Assembly (NCBI RefSeq): GCF_050948175.1
Contig: NW_027490151.1
Location: 372,001-436,000, forward strand
Direction of reading: 5' to 3'
Origin: Xylocopa sonorina
Lineage: Eukaryota; Arthropoda; Insecta; Hymenoptera; Apidae
Length of the DNA: 64,000 nucleotides
Each line of letters begins with the position of its first letter. Within the stretch, counting starts at the first letter, position 1. The notes beneath the pieces are model-generated. The model saw only the letters and a list, made by a program, of their open reading frames with translations. It made no database searches and was not told where the DNA came from. The position numbers were made by a program, and so were the translations under genes. Shown here one piece after another: positions 13,322-24,907 of the stretch.

Positions 13322-13463
13322 ACACGAATTTTAATACTAGGTTGGAATTTCTTTCTTCAAACTATTGTCAATATACGAAATTTAACTCTCGGGAGGAATT
13401 TTTTGGTCAAGCTACCGTCAATGTACGAATTTTAACTCTCGGTGGGAACTTTTTTCTTCAAAC

Positions 13464-13766
13464 TACTGTCAATATTCAAATTTTAACTATTGGTTCGAAT
13501 CTTTTTGTCAAACAATCGTCAATACACGAATTTTAATACTAGGTTGGAATTTTTTTCTTCAAACTACTGTCAATATTCAAATTTTAACTATTGGTTCGAA
13601 TCTTTTTGTCAAACAATCGTCAATACACGAATTTTAATACTAGGTTGGAATTTTTTTCTTCAAACTACTGTCAATATTCAAATTTTAACTATTGGTTCGA
13701 ATCTTTTTGTCAAACAATCGTCAATACACGAATTTTAATACTAGGTTGGAATTTTTATCATCAAAC
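13464..13766 (+). repeat. Three tandem C-D dimers (101 bp x3)
   Basis: C-D dimers lie at 13464-13564, 13565-13665 and 13666-13766. The first two read identically. The third differs only near its end, where the T-tract reads atttttatcatcaaac instead of atttttttcttcaaac. This shows that the 101-bp dimer can expand on its own, separately from the 202-bp tetramer. Confidence 0.9.
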
Positions 13767-15582
13767 TATCGCCTATATACGAAATTTAACTCTCGGGAGG
13801 CATTTTTTGTTAAACCTACCGTCAATGCACGAATTTTAACTCTCGGTGGGCACTTTTTTCTTCAAACTACTGTCAATATTCAAATTTTAACTATTGGTTC
13901 GAATCTTTTTGTCAAACAATCGTCAATACACGAATTTTAATACTAGGTTGGAATTTTTATCTTCAAACTATCGCCTATATACGAAATTTAACTCTCGGGA
14001 GGAAGTTTTTGGTCAAGCTACCGTCAATGTACGAATTTTAACTCTCGGTGGGAACTTTTTCTTCAAACTACTGTCAATATTCAAATTTTAACTATTGGTT
14101 GAAATCTTTATGTCAAACAATCGTCAATAAACGAATTTTAATACTACGTTGGAATTTTTTTCTTCAAACTATCGCCTATATACGAAATTTAACTCTCCGG
14201 AGGAATTTTTTGGTCAAGCTACTGTCAATGTACGAATTTTAACTCCCGGTGGGCACTTTTTTCTTCAAACTACTGTCAATACTCAAATTTTAACTATTGG
14301 TTGAAATCTTTATGTCAAACAATCGTCAATAAACGAACTTTAATACTAGGTTGGAATTTTTTTCTTCAAACTATTGTCAATATTCAAATTTTAACTATTG
14401 GTTGGAATCTTTTTGTCAAACAATCGTCAATACACGAATTTTAATACTAGGTTGGAATTTTTTTCTTCAAACTACTGTCAATATTCAAATTTTAAATATT
14501 GGTTCAAATCTTTATGTCAAACAATCGTCAATACACGAATTTTAATACTAGGTTGGAATTTTTATCTTCAAGCTATCGCCTATATACGAAATTTAACTCT
14601 CGGGAGGAAGATTTTGGTCAAGCTACCGTCAATGTACGAATTTTAAGTCTCGGTGGGAACTTTTTCTTCAAACTACTGTCAATATTCAAATTTTAACTAT
14701 TGGTAGAAATCTTTATGTCAAACAATCGTCAATAAACGAATTTTAATACTAGGTTGGAATTTTTTTCTTCAAACTATCGCCTATATACGAAATTTAACTC
14801 TCCGGAGGAATTTTTTGGTCAAGCTACTGTCAATGTACGAATTTTAACTCCCGGTGGGCACTTTTTTCTTCAAACTACTGTCAATACTCAAATTTTAACT
14901 ATTGGTTGAAATCTTTATGTCAAACAATCGTCAATAAACGAACTTTAATACTAGGTTGGAATTTTTTTCTTCAAACTATTGTCAATATTCAAATTTTAAC
15001 TATTGGTTGGAATCTTTTTGTCAAACAATCGTCAATACACGAATTTTAATACTAGGTTGGAATTTTTTTCTTCAAACTACTGTCAATATTCAAATTTTAA
15101 ATATTGGTTCAAATCTTTATGTCAAACAATCGTCAATAAACGAATTTTAATACTAGGTTGGAATTTTTTTCTTCAAACTATCGCCTATATACGAAATTTA
15201 ACTCTCCGGAGGAATTTTTTGGTCAAGCTACTGTCAATGTACGAATTTTAACTCCCGGTGGGCACTTTTTTCTTCAAACTACTGTCAATACTCAAATTTT
15301 AACTATTGGTTGAAATCTTTATGTCAAACAATCGTCAATAAACGAACTTTAATACTAGGTTGGAATTTTTTTCTTCAAACTATCGCCTATATACGAAATT
15401 TAACTCTCGGGAGGAATTTTTTGGTCAAGCTACCGTCAATGTACGAATTTTAACTCTCGGTGGGAACTTTTTTCTTCAAACTACTGTCAATATTCAAATT
15501 TTAACTATTGGTTGAAATCTTTATGTCAAACAATCGTCAATAAACGAATTTTAATACTAGGTTGGAATTTTTTTCTTCAAAC

Positions 15583-15784
15583 TATCGCCTATATACGAAA
15601 TTTAACTCTCGGGAGGAATTTTTTGGTCAAGCTACCGTCAATGTACGAATTTTAACTCTCGGTGGGAACTTTTTTCTTCAAACTACTGTCAATACTCAAA
15701 TTTTAACTATTGGTTGAAATCTTTGTGTCAAACAATCGTCAATACACGAATTTTAATACTAGGTTGGAATTTTTTTCTTCAAAC
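15583..15784 (+). repeat. Reference 202-bp A-B-C-D tetramer
   Basis: This clean tetramer defines the monomer classes. A is 15583-15632 (50 bp), starts tatcgcctatatacgaaat and ends ggtcaagc. B is 15633-15683 (51 bp), starts taccgtcaatgtacgaatt and ends cttcaaac. C is 15684-15733 (50 bp), starts tactgtcaat and ends gtcaaac. D is 15734-15784 (51 bp), starts aatcgtcaat and has the box aatactaggttgg. A and C share length and the -gtcaa(g/a)c end; B and D share length and the ttcttcaaac end. The tetramer therefore looks like a duplicated and diverged 101-bp dimer. C here carries the minor variant ctttgtg where most copies have ctttatg. Confidence 0.95.
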
Positions 15785-16188
15785 TACTGTCAATATTCAA
15801 ATTTTAACTATTGGTTGAAATCTTTATGTCAAACAATCGTCAATAAACGAATTTTAATACTAGGTTGGAATTTTTTTCTTCAAACTATCGCCTATATACG
15901 AAATTTAACTCTCGGGAGGAATTTTTTGGTCAAGCTACCGTCAATGTACGAATTTTAACTCTCGGTGGGAACTTTTTTCTTCAAACTACTGTCAATACTC
16001 AAATTTTAACTATTGGTTGAAATCTTTGTGTCAAACAATCGTCAATACACGAATTTTAATACTAGGTTGGAATTTTTTTCTTCAAACTACTGTCAATATT
16101 CAAATTTTAAATATTGGTTCAAATCTTTATGTCAAACAATCGTCAATAAACGAATTTTAATACTAGGTTGGAATTTTTTTCTTCAAAC
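15583..16188 (+). repeat. 303-bp A-B-C-D-C-D unit, two tandem copies
   Basis: Units lie at 15583-15885 and 15886-16188, each a tetramer plus an extra C-D dimer. They share the C variant ctttgtgtcaaac. They differ in the second C-D dimer, where the right copy has aaatattggttcaaatc and the left has aactattggttgaaatc. The next tetramer (16189-16388) is 200 bp because it carries two 1-bp deletions. Confidence 0.88.
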
Positions 16189-16792
16189 TATAGCCTATAT
16201 ACGAAATTTAGCTCTCGGTAGGAATTTTTTGGTCAAACTATCGTCAATGTACGAATTTTAACTCTCGGTGGGCACTTTTTCTTCAAACTACTATCAATAC
16301 TCAAATTTTAACTATTGTTTGGAATCTTTTTGTCAACAATCGTCAATACACGAATTTTAATACTAGGTTGGAATTTTTTTCTTCAAACTATCGCCTATAT
16401 ACGAAATTTAACTCTCGGGAGGAATTTTTTGGTCAAGCTACCGTCAATGTACGAATTTTAACTCTCGGTGGGAACTTTTTTCTTCAAACTACTGTCAATA
16501 TTCAAATTTTAACTATTGGTTCGAATCTTTTTGTCAAACAATCGTCAATACACGAATTTTAATACTAGGTTGGAATTTTTTTCTTCAAACTATCGCCTAT
16601 ATACGAAATTTAACTCTCGGGAGGAATTTTTTGGTCAAGCTACCGTCAATGTACGAATTTTAACTCTCGGTGGGAACTTTTTTCTTCAAACTACTGTCAA
16701 TATTCAAATTTTAACTATTGGTTGAAATCTTTATGTCAAACAATCGTCAATAAACGAATTTTAATACTAGGTTGGAATTTTTTTCTTCAAAC

Positions 16793-17297
16793 TATCGCCT
16801 ATATACGAAATTTAACTCTCCGGAGGAATTTTTTGGTCAAGCTACCGTCAATGTGCGAATTTTAACTCCCGGTGGGCACTTTTTTCTTCAAACTACTGTC
16901 AATACTCAAATTTTAACTATTGGTTGAAATCTTTTTGTCAAACAATCGTCAATACACGAATTTTAATACTAGGTTGGAATTTTTTTCTTCAAACTACTGT
17001 CAATATTCAAATTTTAACTATTGGTTCGAATCTTTTTGTCAAACAATCGTCAATACACGAATTTTAATACTAGGTTGGAATTTTTTTCTTCAAACTATCG
17101 CCTATATACGAAATTTAACTCTCGGGAGGAATTTTTTGGTCAAGCTACCGTCAATGTACGAATTTTAACTCTCGGTGGGAACTTTTTTCTTCAAACTACT
17201 GTCAATATTCAAATTTTAACTATTGGTTGAAATCTTTATGTCAAACAATCGTCAATAAACGAATTTTAATACTAGGTTGGAATTTTTTTCTTCAAAC
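16793..17297 (+). repeat. 505-bp module (A B C D C D A B C D)
   Basis: This ten-monomer module has no 1-bp deletions, so it is exactly five 101-bp dimers. Its first four monomers match the opening of the 604-bp unit (ctccggagg A, aatgtgcg B). Copies are at 16793-17297, 19514-20018 and 27126-27630. In the two full 2,721-bp copies it sits between the 404-bp pair and the 604-bp run. Confidence 0.9.
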
Positions 17298-19109
17298 TAT
17301 CGCCTATATACGAAATTTAACTCTCCGGAGGAATTTTTTGGTCAAGCTACCGTCAATGTGCGAATTTTAACTCCCGGTGGGCACTTTTTTCTTCAAACTA
17401 CTGTCAATACTCAAATTTTAACTATTGGTTGAAATCTTTTTGTCAAACAATCGTCAATACACGAATTTTAATACTAGGTTGGAATTTTTTTCTTCAAACT
17501 ACTGTCAATATTCAAATTTTAACTATTGGTTCGAATCTTTTTGTCAAACAATCGTCAATACACGAATTTTAATACTAGGTTGGAATTTTTTTCTTCAAAC
17601 TACTGTCAATATTCAAATTTTAAATATTGGTTCAAATCTTTATGTCAAACAATCGTCAATAAACGAATTTTAATACTAGGTTGGAATTTTTTTCTTCAAA
17701 CTATAGCCTATATACGAAATTTAGCTCTCGGTAGGAATTTTTTGGTCAAACTATCGTCAATGTACGAATTTTAACTCTCGGTGGGCACTTTTTCTTCAAA
17801 CTACTATCAATACTCAAATTTTAACTATTGTTTGGAATCTTTTTGTCAACAATCGTCAATACACGAATTTTAATACTAGGTTGGAATTTTTTTCTTCAAA
17901 CTATCGCCTATATACGAAATTTAACTCTCCGGAGGAATTTTTTGGTCAAGCTACCGTCAATGTGCGAATTTTAACTCCCGGTGGGCACTTTTTTCTTCAA
18001 ACTACTGTCAATACTCAAATTTTAACTATTGGTTGAAATCTTTTTGTCAAACAATCGTCAATACACGAATTTTAATACTAGGTTGGAATTTTTTTCTTCA
18101 AACTACTGTCAATATTCAAATTTTAACTATTGGTTCGAATCTTTTTGTCAAACAATCGTCAATACACGAATTTTAATACTAGGTTGGAATTTTTTTCTTC
18201 AAACTACTGTCAATATTCAAATTTTAAATATTGGTTCAAATCTTTATGTCAAACAATCGTCAATAAACGAATTTTAATACTAGGTTGGAATTTTTTTCTT
18301 CAAACTATAGCCTATATACGAAATTTAGCTCTCGGTAGGAATTTTTTGGTCAAACTATCGTCAATGTACGAATTTTAACTCTCGGTGGGCACTTTTTCTT
18401 CAAACTACTATCAATACTCAAATTTTAACTATTGTTTGGAATCTTTTTGTCAACAATCGTCAATACACGAATTTTAATACTAGGTTGGAATTTTTTTCTT
18501 CAAACTATCGCCTATATACGAAATTTAACTCTCCGGAGGAATTTTTTGGTCAAGCTACCGTCAATGTGCGAATTTTAACTCCCGGTGGGCACTTTTTTCT
18601 TCAAACTACTGTCAATACTCAAATTTTAACTATTGGTTGAAATCTTTTTGTCAAACAATCGTCAATACACGAATTTTAATACTAGGTTGGAATTTTTTTC
18701 TTCAAACTACTGTCAATATTCAAATTTTAACTATTGGTTCGAATCTTTTTGTCAAACAATCGTCAATACACGAATTTTAATACTAGGTTGGAATTTTTTT
18801 CTTCAAACTACTGTCAATATTCAAATTTTAAATATTGGTTCAAATCTTTATGTCAAACAATCGTCAATAAACGAATTTTAATACTAGGTTGGAATTTTTT
18901 TCTTCAAACTATAGCCTATATACGAAATTTAGCTCTCGGTAGGAATTTTTTGGTCAAACTATCGTCAATGTACGAATTTTAACTCTCGGTGGGCACTTTT
19001 TCTTCAAACTACTATCAATACTCAAATTTTAACTATTGTTTGGAATCTTTTTGTCAACAATCGTCAATACACGAATTTTAATACTAGGTTGGAATTTTTT
19101 TCTTCAAAC
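17298..19109 (+). repeat. 604-bp HOR, three tandem units
   Basis: Units are 17298-17901, 17902-18505 and 18506-19109. Monomer order is A B C D C D C D A B C D, 12 monomers. The length is 604 rather than 606 bp because of two 1-bp deletions: one T lost in the second B (gggcactttttcttc) and one A lost in the last C (tgtcaacaatcg). Each unit opens with an A carrying ctccggagg and a B carrying aatgtgcgaattttaactc then ccggtggg. The second A opens tatagcctatatacg and contains tttagctctcgg. Confidence 0.95.
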
Positions 19110-20018
19110 TATCGCCTATATACGAAATTTAACTCTCGGGAGGAATTTTTTGGTCAAGCTACCGTCAATGTACGAATTTTAACTCTCGGTGGGAACTTTT
19201 TTCTTCAAACTACTGTCAATATTCAAATTTTAACTATTGGTTCGAATCTTTTTGTCAAACAATCGTCAATACACGAATTTTAATACTAGGTTGGAATTTT
19301 TTTCTTCAAACTATCGCCTATATACGAAATTTAACTCTCGGGAGGAATTTTTTGGTCAAGCTACCGTCAATGTACGAATTTTAACTCTCGGTGGGAACTT
19401 TTTTCTTCAAACTACTGTCAATATTCAAATTTTAACTATTGGTTGAAATCTTTATGTCAAACAATCGTCAATAAACGAATTTTAATACTAGGTTGGAATT
19501 TTTTTCTTCAAACTATCGCCTATATACGAAATTTAACTCTCCGGAGGAATTTTTTGGTCAAGCTACCGTCAATGTGCGAATTTTAACTCCCGGTGGGCAC
19601 TTTTTTCTTCAAACTACTGTCAATACTCAAATTTTAACTATTGGTTGAAATCTTTTTGTCAAACAATCGTCAATACACGAATTTTAATACTAGGTTGGAA
19701 TTTTTTTCTTCAAACTACTGTCAATATTCAAATTTTAACTATTGGTTCGAATCTTTTTGTCAAACAATCGTCAATACACGAATTTTAATACTAGGTTGGA
19801 ATTTTTTTCTTCAAACTATCGCCTATATACGAAATTTAACTCTCGGGAGGAATTTTTTGGTCAAGCTACCGTCAATGTACGAATTTTAACTCTCGGTGGG
19901 AACTTTTTTCTTCAAACTACTGTCAATATTCAAATTTTAACTATTGGTTGAAATCTTTATGTCAAACAATCGTCAATAAACGAATTTTAATACTAGGTTG
20001 GAATTTTTTTCTTCAAAC

Positions 20019-21830
20019 TATCGCCTATATACGAAATTTAACTCTCCGGAGGAATTTTTTGGTCAAGCTACCGTCAATGTGCGAATTTTAACTCCCGGTG
20101 GGCACTTTTTTCTTCAAACTACTGTCAATACTCAAATTTTAACTATTGGTTGAAATCTTTTTGTCAAACAATCGTCAATACACGAATTTTAATACTAGGT
20201 TGGAATTTTTTTCTTCAAACTACTGTCAATATTCAAATTTTAACTATTGGTTCGAATCTTTTTGTCAAACAATCGTCAATACACGAATTTTAATACTAGG
20301 TTGGAATTTTTTTCTTCAAACTACTGTCAATATTCAAATTTTAAATATTGGTTCAAATCTTTATGTCAAACAATCGTCAATAAACGAATTTTAATACTAG
20401 GTTGGAATTTTTTTCTTCAAACTATAGCCTATATACGAAATTTAGCTCTCGGTAGGAATTTTTTGGTCAAACTATCGTCAATGTACGAATTTTAACTCTC
20501 GGTGGGCACTTTTTCTTCAAACTACTATCAATACTCAAATTTTAACTATTGTTTGGAATCTTTTTGTCAACAATCGTCAATACACGAATTTTAATACTAG
20601 GTTGGAATTTTTTTCTTCAAACTATCGCCTATATACGAAATTTAACTCTCCGGAGGAATTTTTTGGTCAAGCTACCGTCAATGTGCGAATTTTAACTCCC
20701 GGTGGGCACTTTTTTCTTCAAACTACTGTCAATACTCAAATTTTAACTATTGGTTGAAATCTTTTTGTCAAACAATCGTCAATACACGAATTTTAATACT
20801 AGGTTGGAATTTTTTTCTTCAAACTACTGTCAATATTCAAATTTTAACTATTGGTTCGAATCTTTTTGTCAAACAATCGTCAATACACGAATTTTAATAC
20901 TAGGTTGGAATTTTTTTCTTCAAACTACTGTCAATATTCAAATTTTAAATATTGGTTCAAATCTTTATGTCAAACAATCGTCAATAAACGAATTTTAATA
21001 CTAGGTTGGAATTTTTTTCTTCAAACTATAGCCTATATACGAAATTTAGCTCTCGGTAGGAATTTTTTGGTCAAACTATCGTCAATGTACGAATTTTAAC
21101 TCTCGGTGGGCACTTTTTCTTCAAACTACTATCAATACTCAAATTTTAACTATTGTTTGGAATCTTTTTGTCAACAATCGTCAATACACGAATTTTAATA
21201 CTAGGTTGGAATTTTTTTCTTCAAACTATCGCCTATATACGAAATTTAACTCTCCGGAGGAATTTTTTGGTCAAGCTACCGTCAATGTGCGAATTTTAAC
21301 TCCCGGTGGGCACTTTTTTCTTCAAACTACTGTCAATACTCAAATTTTAACTATTGGTTGAAATCTTTTTGTCAAACAATCGTCAATACACGAATTTTAA
21401 TACTAGGTTGGAATTTTTTTCTTCAAACTACTGTCAATATTCAAATTTTAACTATTGGTTCGAATCTTTTTGTCAAACAATCGTCAATACACGAATTTTA
21501 ATACTAGGTTGGAATTTTTTTCTTCAAACTACTGTCAATATTCAAATTTTAAATATTGGTTCAAATCTTTATGTCAAACAATCGTCAATAAACGAATTTT
21601 AATACTAGGTTGGAATTTTTTTCTTCAAACTATAGCCTATATACGAAATTTAGCTCTCGGTAGGAATTTTTTGGTCAAACTATCGTCAATGTACGAATTT
21701 TAACTCTCGGTGGGCACTTTTTCTTCAAACTACTATCAATACTCAAATTTTAACTATTGTTTGGAATCTTTTTGTCAACAATCGTCAATACACGAATTTT
21801 AATACTAGGTTGGAATTTTTTTCTTCAAAC
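20019..21830 (+). repeat. 604-bp HOR, second run of three units
   Basis: Units are 20019-20622, 20623-21226 and 21227-21830, exactly 2,721 bp downstream of the first run and with the same monomer order and the same two 1-bp deletions. Single 604-bp units of this type also occur at 22235-22838, 24908-25511, 26118-26721, 27631-28234 and 28639-29242, so I count eleven in the window. Confidence 0.93.
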
Positions 21831-24055
21831 TATCGCCTATATACGAAATTTAACTCTCGGGAGGAATTTTTTGGTCAAGCTACCGTCAATGTACGAATTT
21901 TAACTCTCGGTGGGAACTTTTTTCTTCAAACTACTGTCAATATTCAAATTTTAACTATTGGTTCGAATCTTTTTGTCAAACAATCGTCAATACACGAATT
22001 TTAATACTAGGTTGGAATTTTTTTCTTCAAACTATCGCCTATATACGAAATTTAACTCTCGGGAGGAATTTTTTGGTCAAGCTACCGTCAATGTACGAAT
22101 TTTAACTCTCGGTGGGAACTTTTTTCTTCAAACTACTGTCAATATTCAAATTTTAACTATTGGTTGAAATCTTTATGTCAAACAATCGTCAATAAACGAA
22201 TTTTAATACTAGGTTGGAATTTTTTTCTTCAAACTATCGCCTATATACGAAATTTAACTCTCCGGAGGAATTTTTTGGTCAAGCTACCGTCAATGTGCGA
22301 ATTTTAACTCCCGGTGGGCACTTTTTTCTTCAAACTACTGTCAATACTCAAATTTTAACTATTGGTTGATATCTTTTTGTCAAACAATCGTCAATACACG
22401 AATTTTAATACTAGGTTGGAATTTTTTTCTTCAAACTACTGTCAATATTCAAATTTTAACTATTGGTTCGAATCTTTTTGTCAAACAATCGTCAATACAC
22501 GAATTTTAATACTAGGTTGGAATTTTTTTCTTCAAACTACTGTCAATATTCAAATTTTAAATATTGGTTCAAATCTTTATGTCAAACAATCGTCAATAAA
22601 CGAATTTTAATACTAGGTTGGAATTTTTTTCTTCAAACTATAGCCTATATACGAAATTTAGCTCTCGGTAGGAATTTTTTGGTCAAACTATCGTCAATGT
22701 ACGAATTTTAACTCTCGGTGGGCACTTTTTCTTCAAACTACTATCAATACTCAAATTTTAACTATTGTTTGGAATCTTTTTGTCAACAATCGTCAATACA
22801 CGAATTTTAATACTAGGTTGGAATTTTTTTCTTCAAACTATCGCCTATATACGAAATTTAACTCTCCGGAGGAATGTTTTGGTCAAGCTACCGTCAATGT
22901 ACGAATTTTAACTCTCGGTGGGAACTTTTTTCTTCAAACTACTGTCAATATTCAAATTTTAACTATTGGTTGAAATCTTTATGTCAAACAATCGTCAATA
23001 AACGAATTTTAATACTAGGTTGGAATTTTTTTCTTCAAACTACCGTCAATGTACGAATTTTAACTCTCGGTGGGCACTTTTTTCTTTAAACTACTGTCAA
23101 TATTCAAATTTTAACTATTGGTTGGAATCTTTTTGTCGACAATCGTCAATACACGAATTTTAATACTAGGTTGGAATTTTTATCATCAAACTATCGTCTA
23201 TATACGAAATTTAACTCTCGGGAGGAAGTTTTTGGTCAAGCTACCGTCAATGTACGAATTTTAACACTCGGTGGGTACTTTTTTCTTCAAACTACTGTCA
23301 ATATTCAAATTTTAACTATTGGTTGAAATCTTTATGTCAAACAATCGTCAATAAACGAATTTTAATACTAAGTTGGAATTTTTTTCTTCAAACTATCGCC
23401 TATATACGAAATTTAACTCTCGGGAGGAATTTTTTGGTCAAGCTACCGTCAATGTACGAATTTTAACTCTCGGTGGGAACTTTTTTCTTCAAACTACTGT
23501 CAATATTCAAATTTTAACTATTGGTTGAAATCTTTATGTCAAACAATCGTCAATAAACGAATTTTAATACTAGGTTGGAATTTTTTTCTTCAAACTACCG
23601 TCAATGTACGAATTTTAACTCTCGGTGGGCACTTTTTTCTTCAAACTACTGTCAATATTCAAATTTTAACTATTGGTTGGAATCTTTTTGTCGAACAATC
23701 GTCAATACACGATTTTTAATACTAGGTTGGAATTTCTTTCTTCAAACTATTGTCAGTATTCAAATTTTAAATATTGGTTGAAATCTTTGTGTCATACAAT
23801 CGTCAATAATCGAATTTTAATACTAGGTTGGAATTTTTTTCTTCAAACTACTGTCAATATTCAAATTTTAAATATTGGTTCAAATCTTTATGTCAAACAA
23901 CCGTCAATACACGAATTTTAATACTAGGTTGGAATTTTTTTCTTCAAACTATCGCCTATATACGAATTTTAACTCTCGGTGGGAATTTTTTGGTCAACCT
24001 ATCGTCAATGTACGAATTTTAACTCTCGGTGGGCACTTTTTTCTTTAAACTACTG
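21190..24055 (+). repeat. ~2.87-kb segment duplicated at 27594-30459
   Basis: The offset is 6,404 bp (21354 with 27758, 22362 with 28766, 22874 with 29278, 23673 with 30077). It includes the end of a 604-bp run, the variant gttgatatc at 22362, the ggaatgttttgg A monomer and the opening of the 1,313-type unit. A few SNPs separate the copies, such as tcgtctat near 23191 against tcgcctat near 29595, and ggttgaaatc against ggttgacatc near 23527/29931. Confidence 0.85.
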
Positions 24056-24907
24056 TCAATATTCAAATTTTAACTATTGGTTGGAATCTTTTTGTCAACA
24101 ATCGTCAATACACGAATTTTAATACTAGGTTGGAATTTTTATCATCAAACTATCGCCTATATACGAAATTTAACTCTCGGGAGGAAGTTTTTGGTCAAGC
24201 TACCGTCAATGTACGAATTTTAACACTCGGTGGGTACTTTTTTCTTCAAACTACTGTCAATATTCAAATTTTGACTATTGGTTGAAATCTTTATGTCAAA
24301 CAATCGTCAATAAACGAATTTTAATACTAAGTTGGAATTTTTTTCTTCAAACTATCGCCTATATACGAAATTTAACTCTCGGGAGGAATTTTTTGGTCAA
24401 GCTACCATCAATGTACGAATTTTAACTCTCGGTGGGAACTTTTTTCTTCAAACTACTGTCAATATTCAAATTTTAACTATTGGTTGAAATCTTTATGTCA
24501 AACAATCGTCAATAAACGAATTTTAATACTAGGTTGGAATTTTTTTCTTCAAACTACCGTCAATGTACGAATTTTAACTCTCGGTGGGCACTTTTTTCTT
24601 TAAACTACTGTCAATATTCAAATTTTAACTATTGGTTGGAATCTTTTTGTCGACAATCGTCAATACACGAATTTTAATACTAGGTTGGAATTTTTATCAT
24701 CAAACTATCGCCTATATACGAAATTTAACTCTCGGGAGGAAGTTTTTGGTCAAGCTACCGTCAATGTACGAATTTTATCACTCGGTGGGTACTTTTTTCT
24801 TCAAACTACTGTCAATATTCAAATTTTAACTATTGGTTGAAATCTTTATGTCAAACAATCGTCAATAAACGAATTTTAATACTAGGTTGGAATTTTTTTC
24901 TTCAAAC
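22839..24907 (+). repeat. Irregular insert with recombinant 1,313-type unit
   Basis: This 2,069-bp stretch interrupts the 604/505/404 grammar. It starts with a tetramer whose A reads ctccggaggaatgttttgg (22839-23040). A 1,313-type unit follows from 23041, recognised by its D-to-B junction (A skipped) and the C variant gtcgacaatcg. That unit is cut short: after 20 monomers it switches, inside the monomer 24000-24050, back to the second monomer of the same unit type. Another D-to-B junction at 24555 starts a 353-bp fragment ending at 24907. Confidence 0.85.
24000..24050 (+). repeat. Recombinant B monomer at HOR crossover
   Basis: The left half (tatcgtcaatgtacg) matches monomer 20 of the 1,313-bp unit, and the right end (cttttttctttaaac) matches monomer 1 of that unit. 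The preceding A ends ggtcaacc, as monomer 19 does; the following C has the 1-bp deletion tgtcaacaatcg, as monomer 2 does. The homologous stretch at 30404-30454 instead keeps cttcaaac. This looks like an exchange breakpoint within one monomer. Confidence 0.82.

Larger units (their letters stand above)
10921..16388 (+). repeat. Region III: mixed ABCD/CD units
   Basis: From about 10.9 kb the array changes to the modern variants: D with aatactaggttgg and A with ctcgggagg or ctccggagg. Tetramers (202 bp) alternate with extra C-D dimers (101 bp). Internal duplications have offsets of 1,614 bp (about 12,050-12,915 with 13,664-14,529), 2,219 bp (about 12,300-12,930 with 14,520-15,150) and 605 bp (about 14,351 with 14,956). 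No gene is visible. The longest frame, 118 codons at 12939-13295, is created by a 1-bp deletion in a C monomer and is not a gene. Confidence 0.85.
16389..22234 (+). repeat. 2,721-bp super-HOR, two full copies plus start of a third
   Basis: Copy 1 is 16389-19109 and copy 2 is 19110-21830; a third starts at 21831 with its 404-bp module only. Each full copy is [ABCD]x2 (404 bp), then a 505-bp module (ABCDCDABCD), then three 604-bp modules: 404+505+3x604 = 2,721 bp, 54 monomers. The short frames translated in both copies are identical, so the copies are very similar. The homology extends slightly upstream of 16389, to about 16,030. Confidence 0.93.

Noticed and set aside
15583..15602. TATA-like tatatacg in class A as a promoter
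   Set aside because: It recurs in every A monomer with no transcript evidence, initiator or gene. AT-rich repeats give such matches by chance.
15610..15625. Shine-Dalgarno-like gggaggaa in class A
   Set aside because: No start codon or gene follows in frame, and it repeats with every A monomer. It is part of the repeat in an apparently eukaryotic sequence.
15734..15784. CENP-B box-like motif in D (ggttggaattttt)
   Set aside because: It shares gttggaa with the mammalian CENP-B box but lacks the required TTCG before and CGGG after, so the core match is by chance.
22839..24907. Mobile element insertion in the interrupted 604-bp block
   Set aside because: The interrupting sequence is entirely satellite monomers of the 1,313-bp family. 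No transposon termini, target-site duplication or transposase or reverse transcriptase frame is present.
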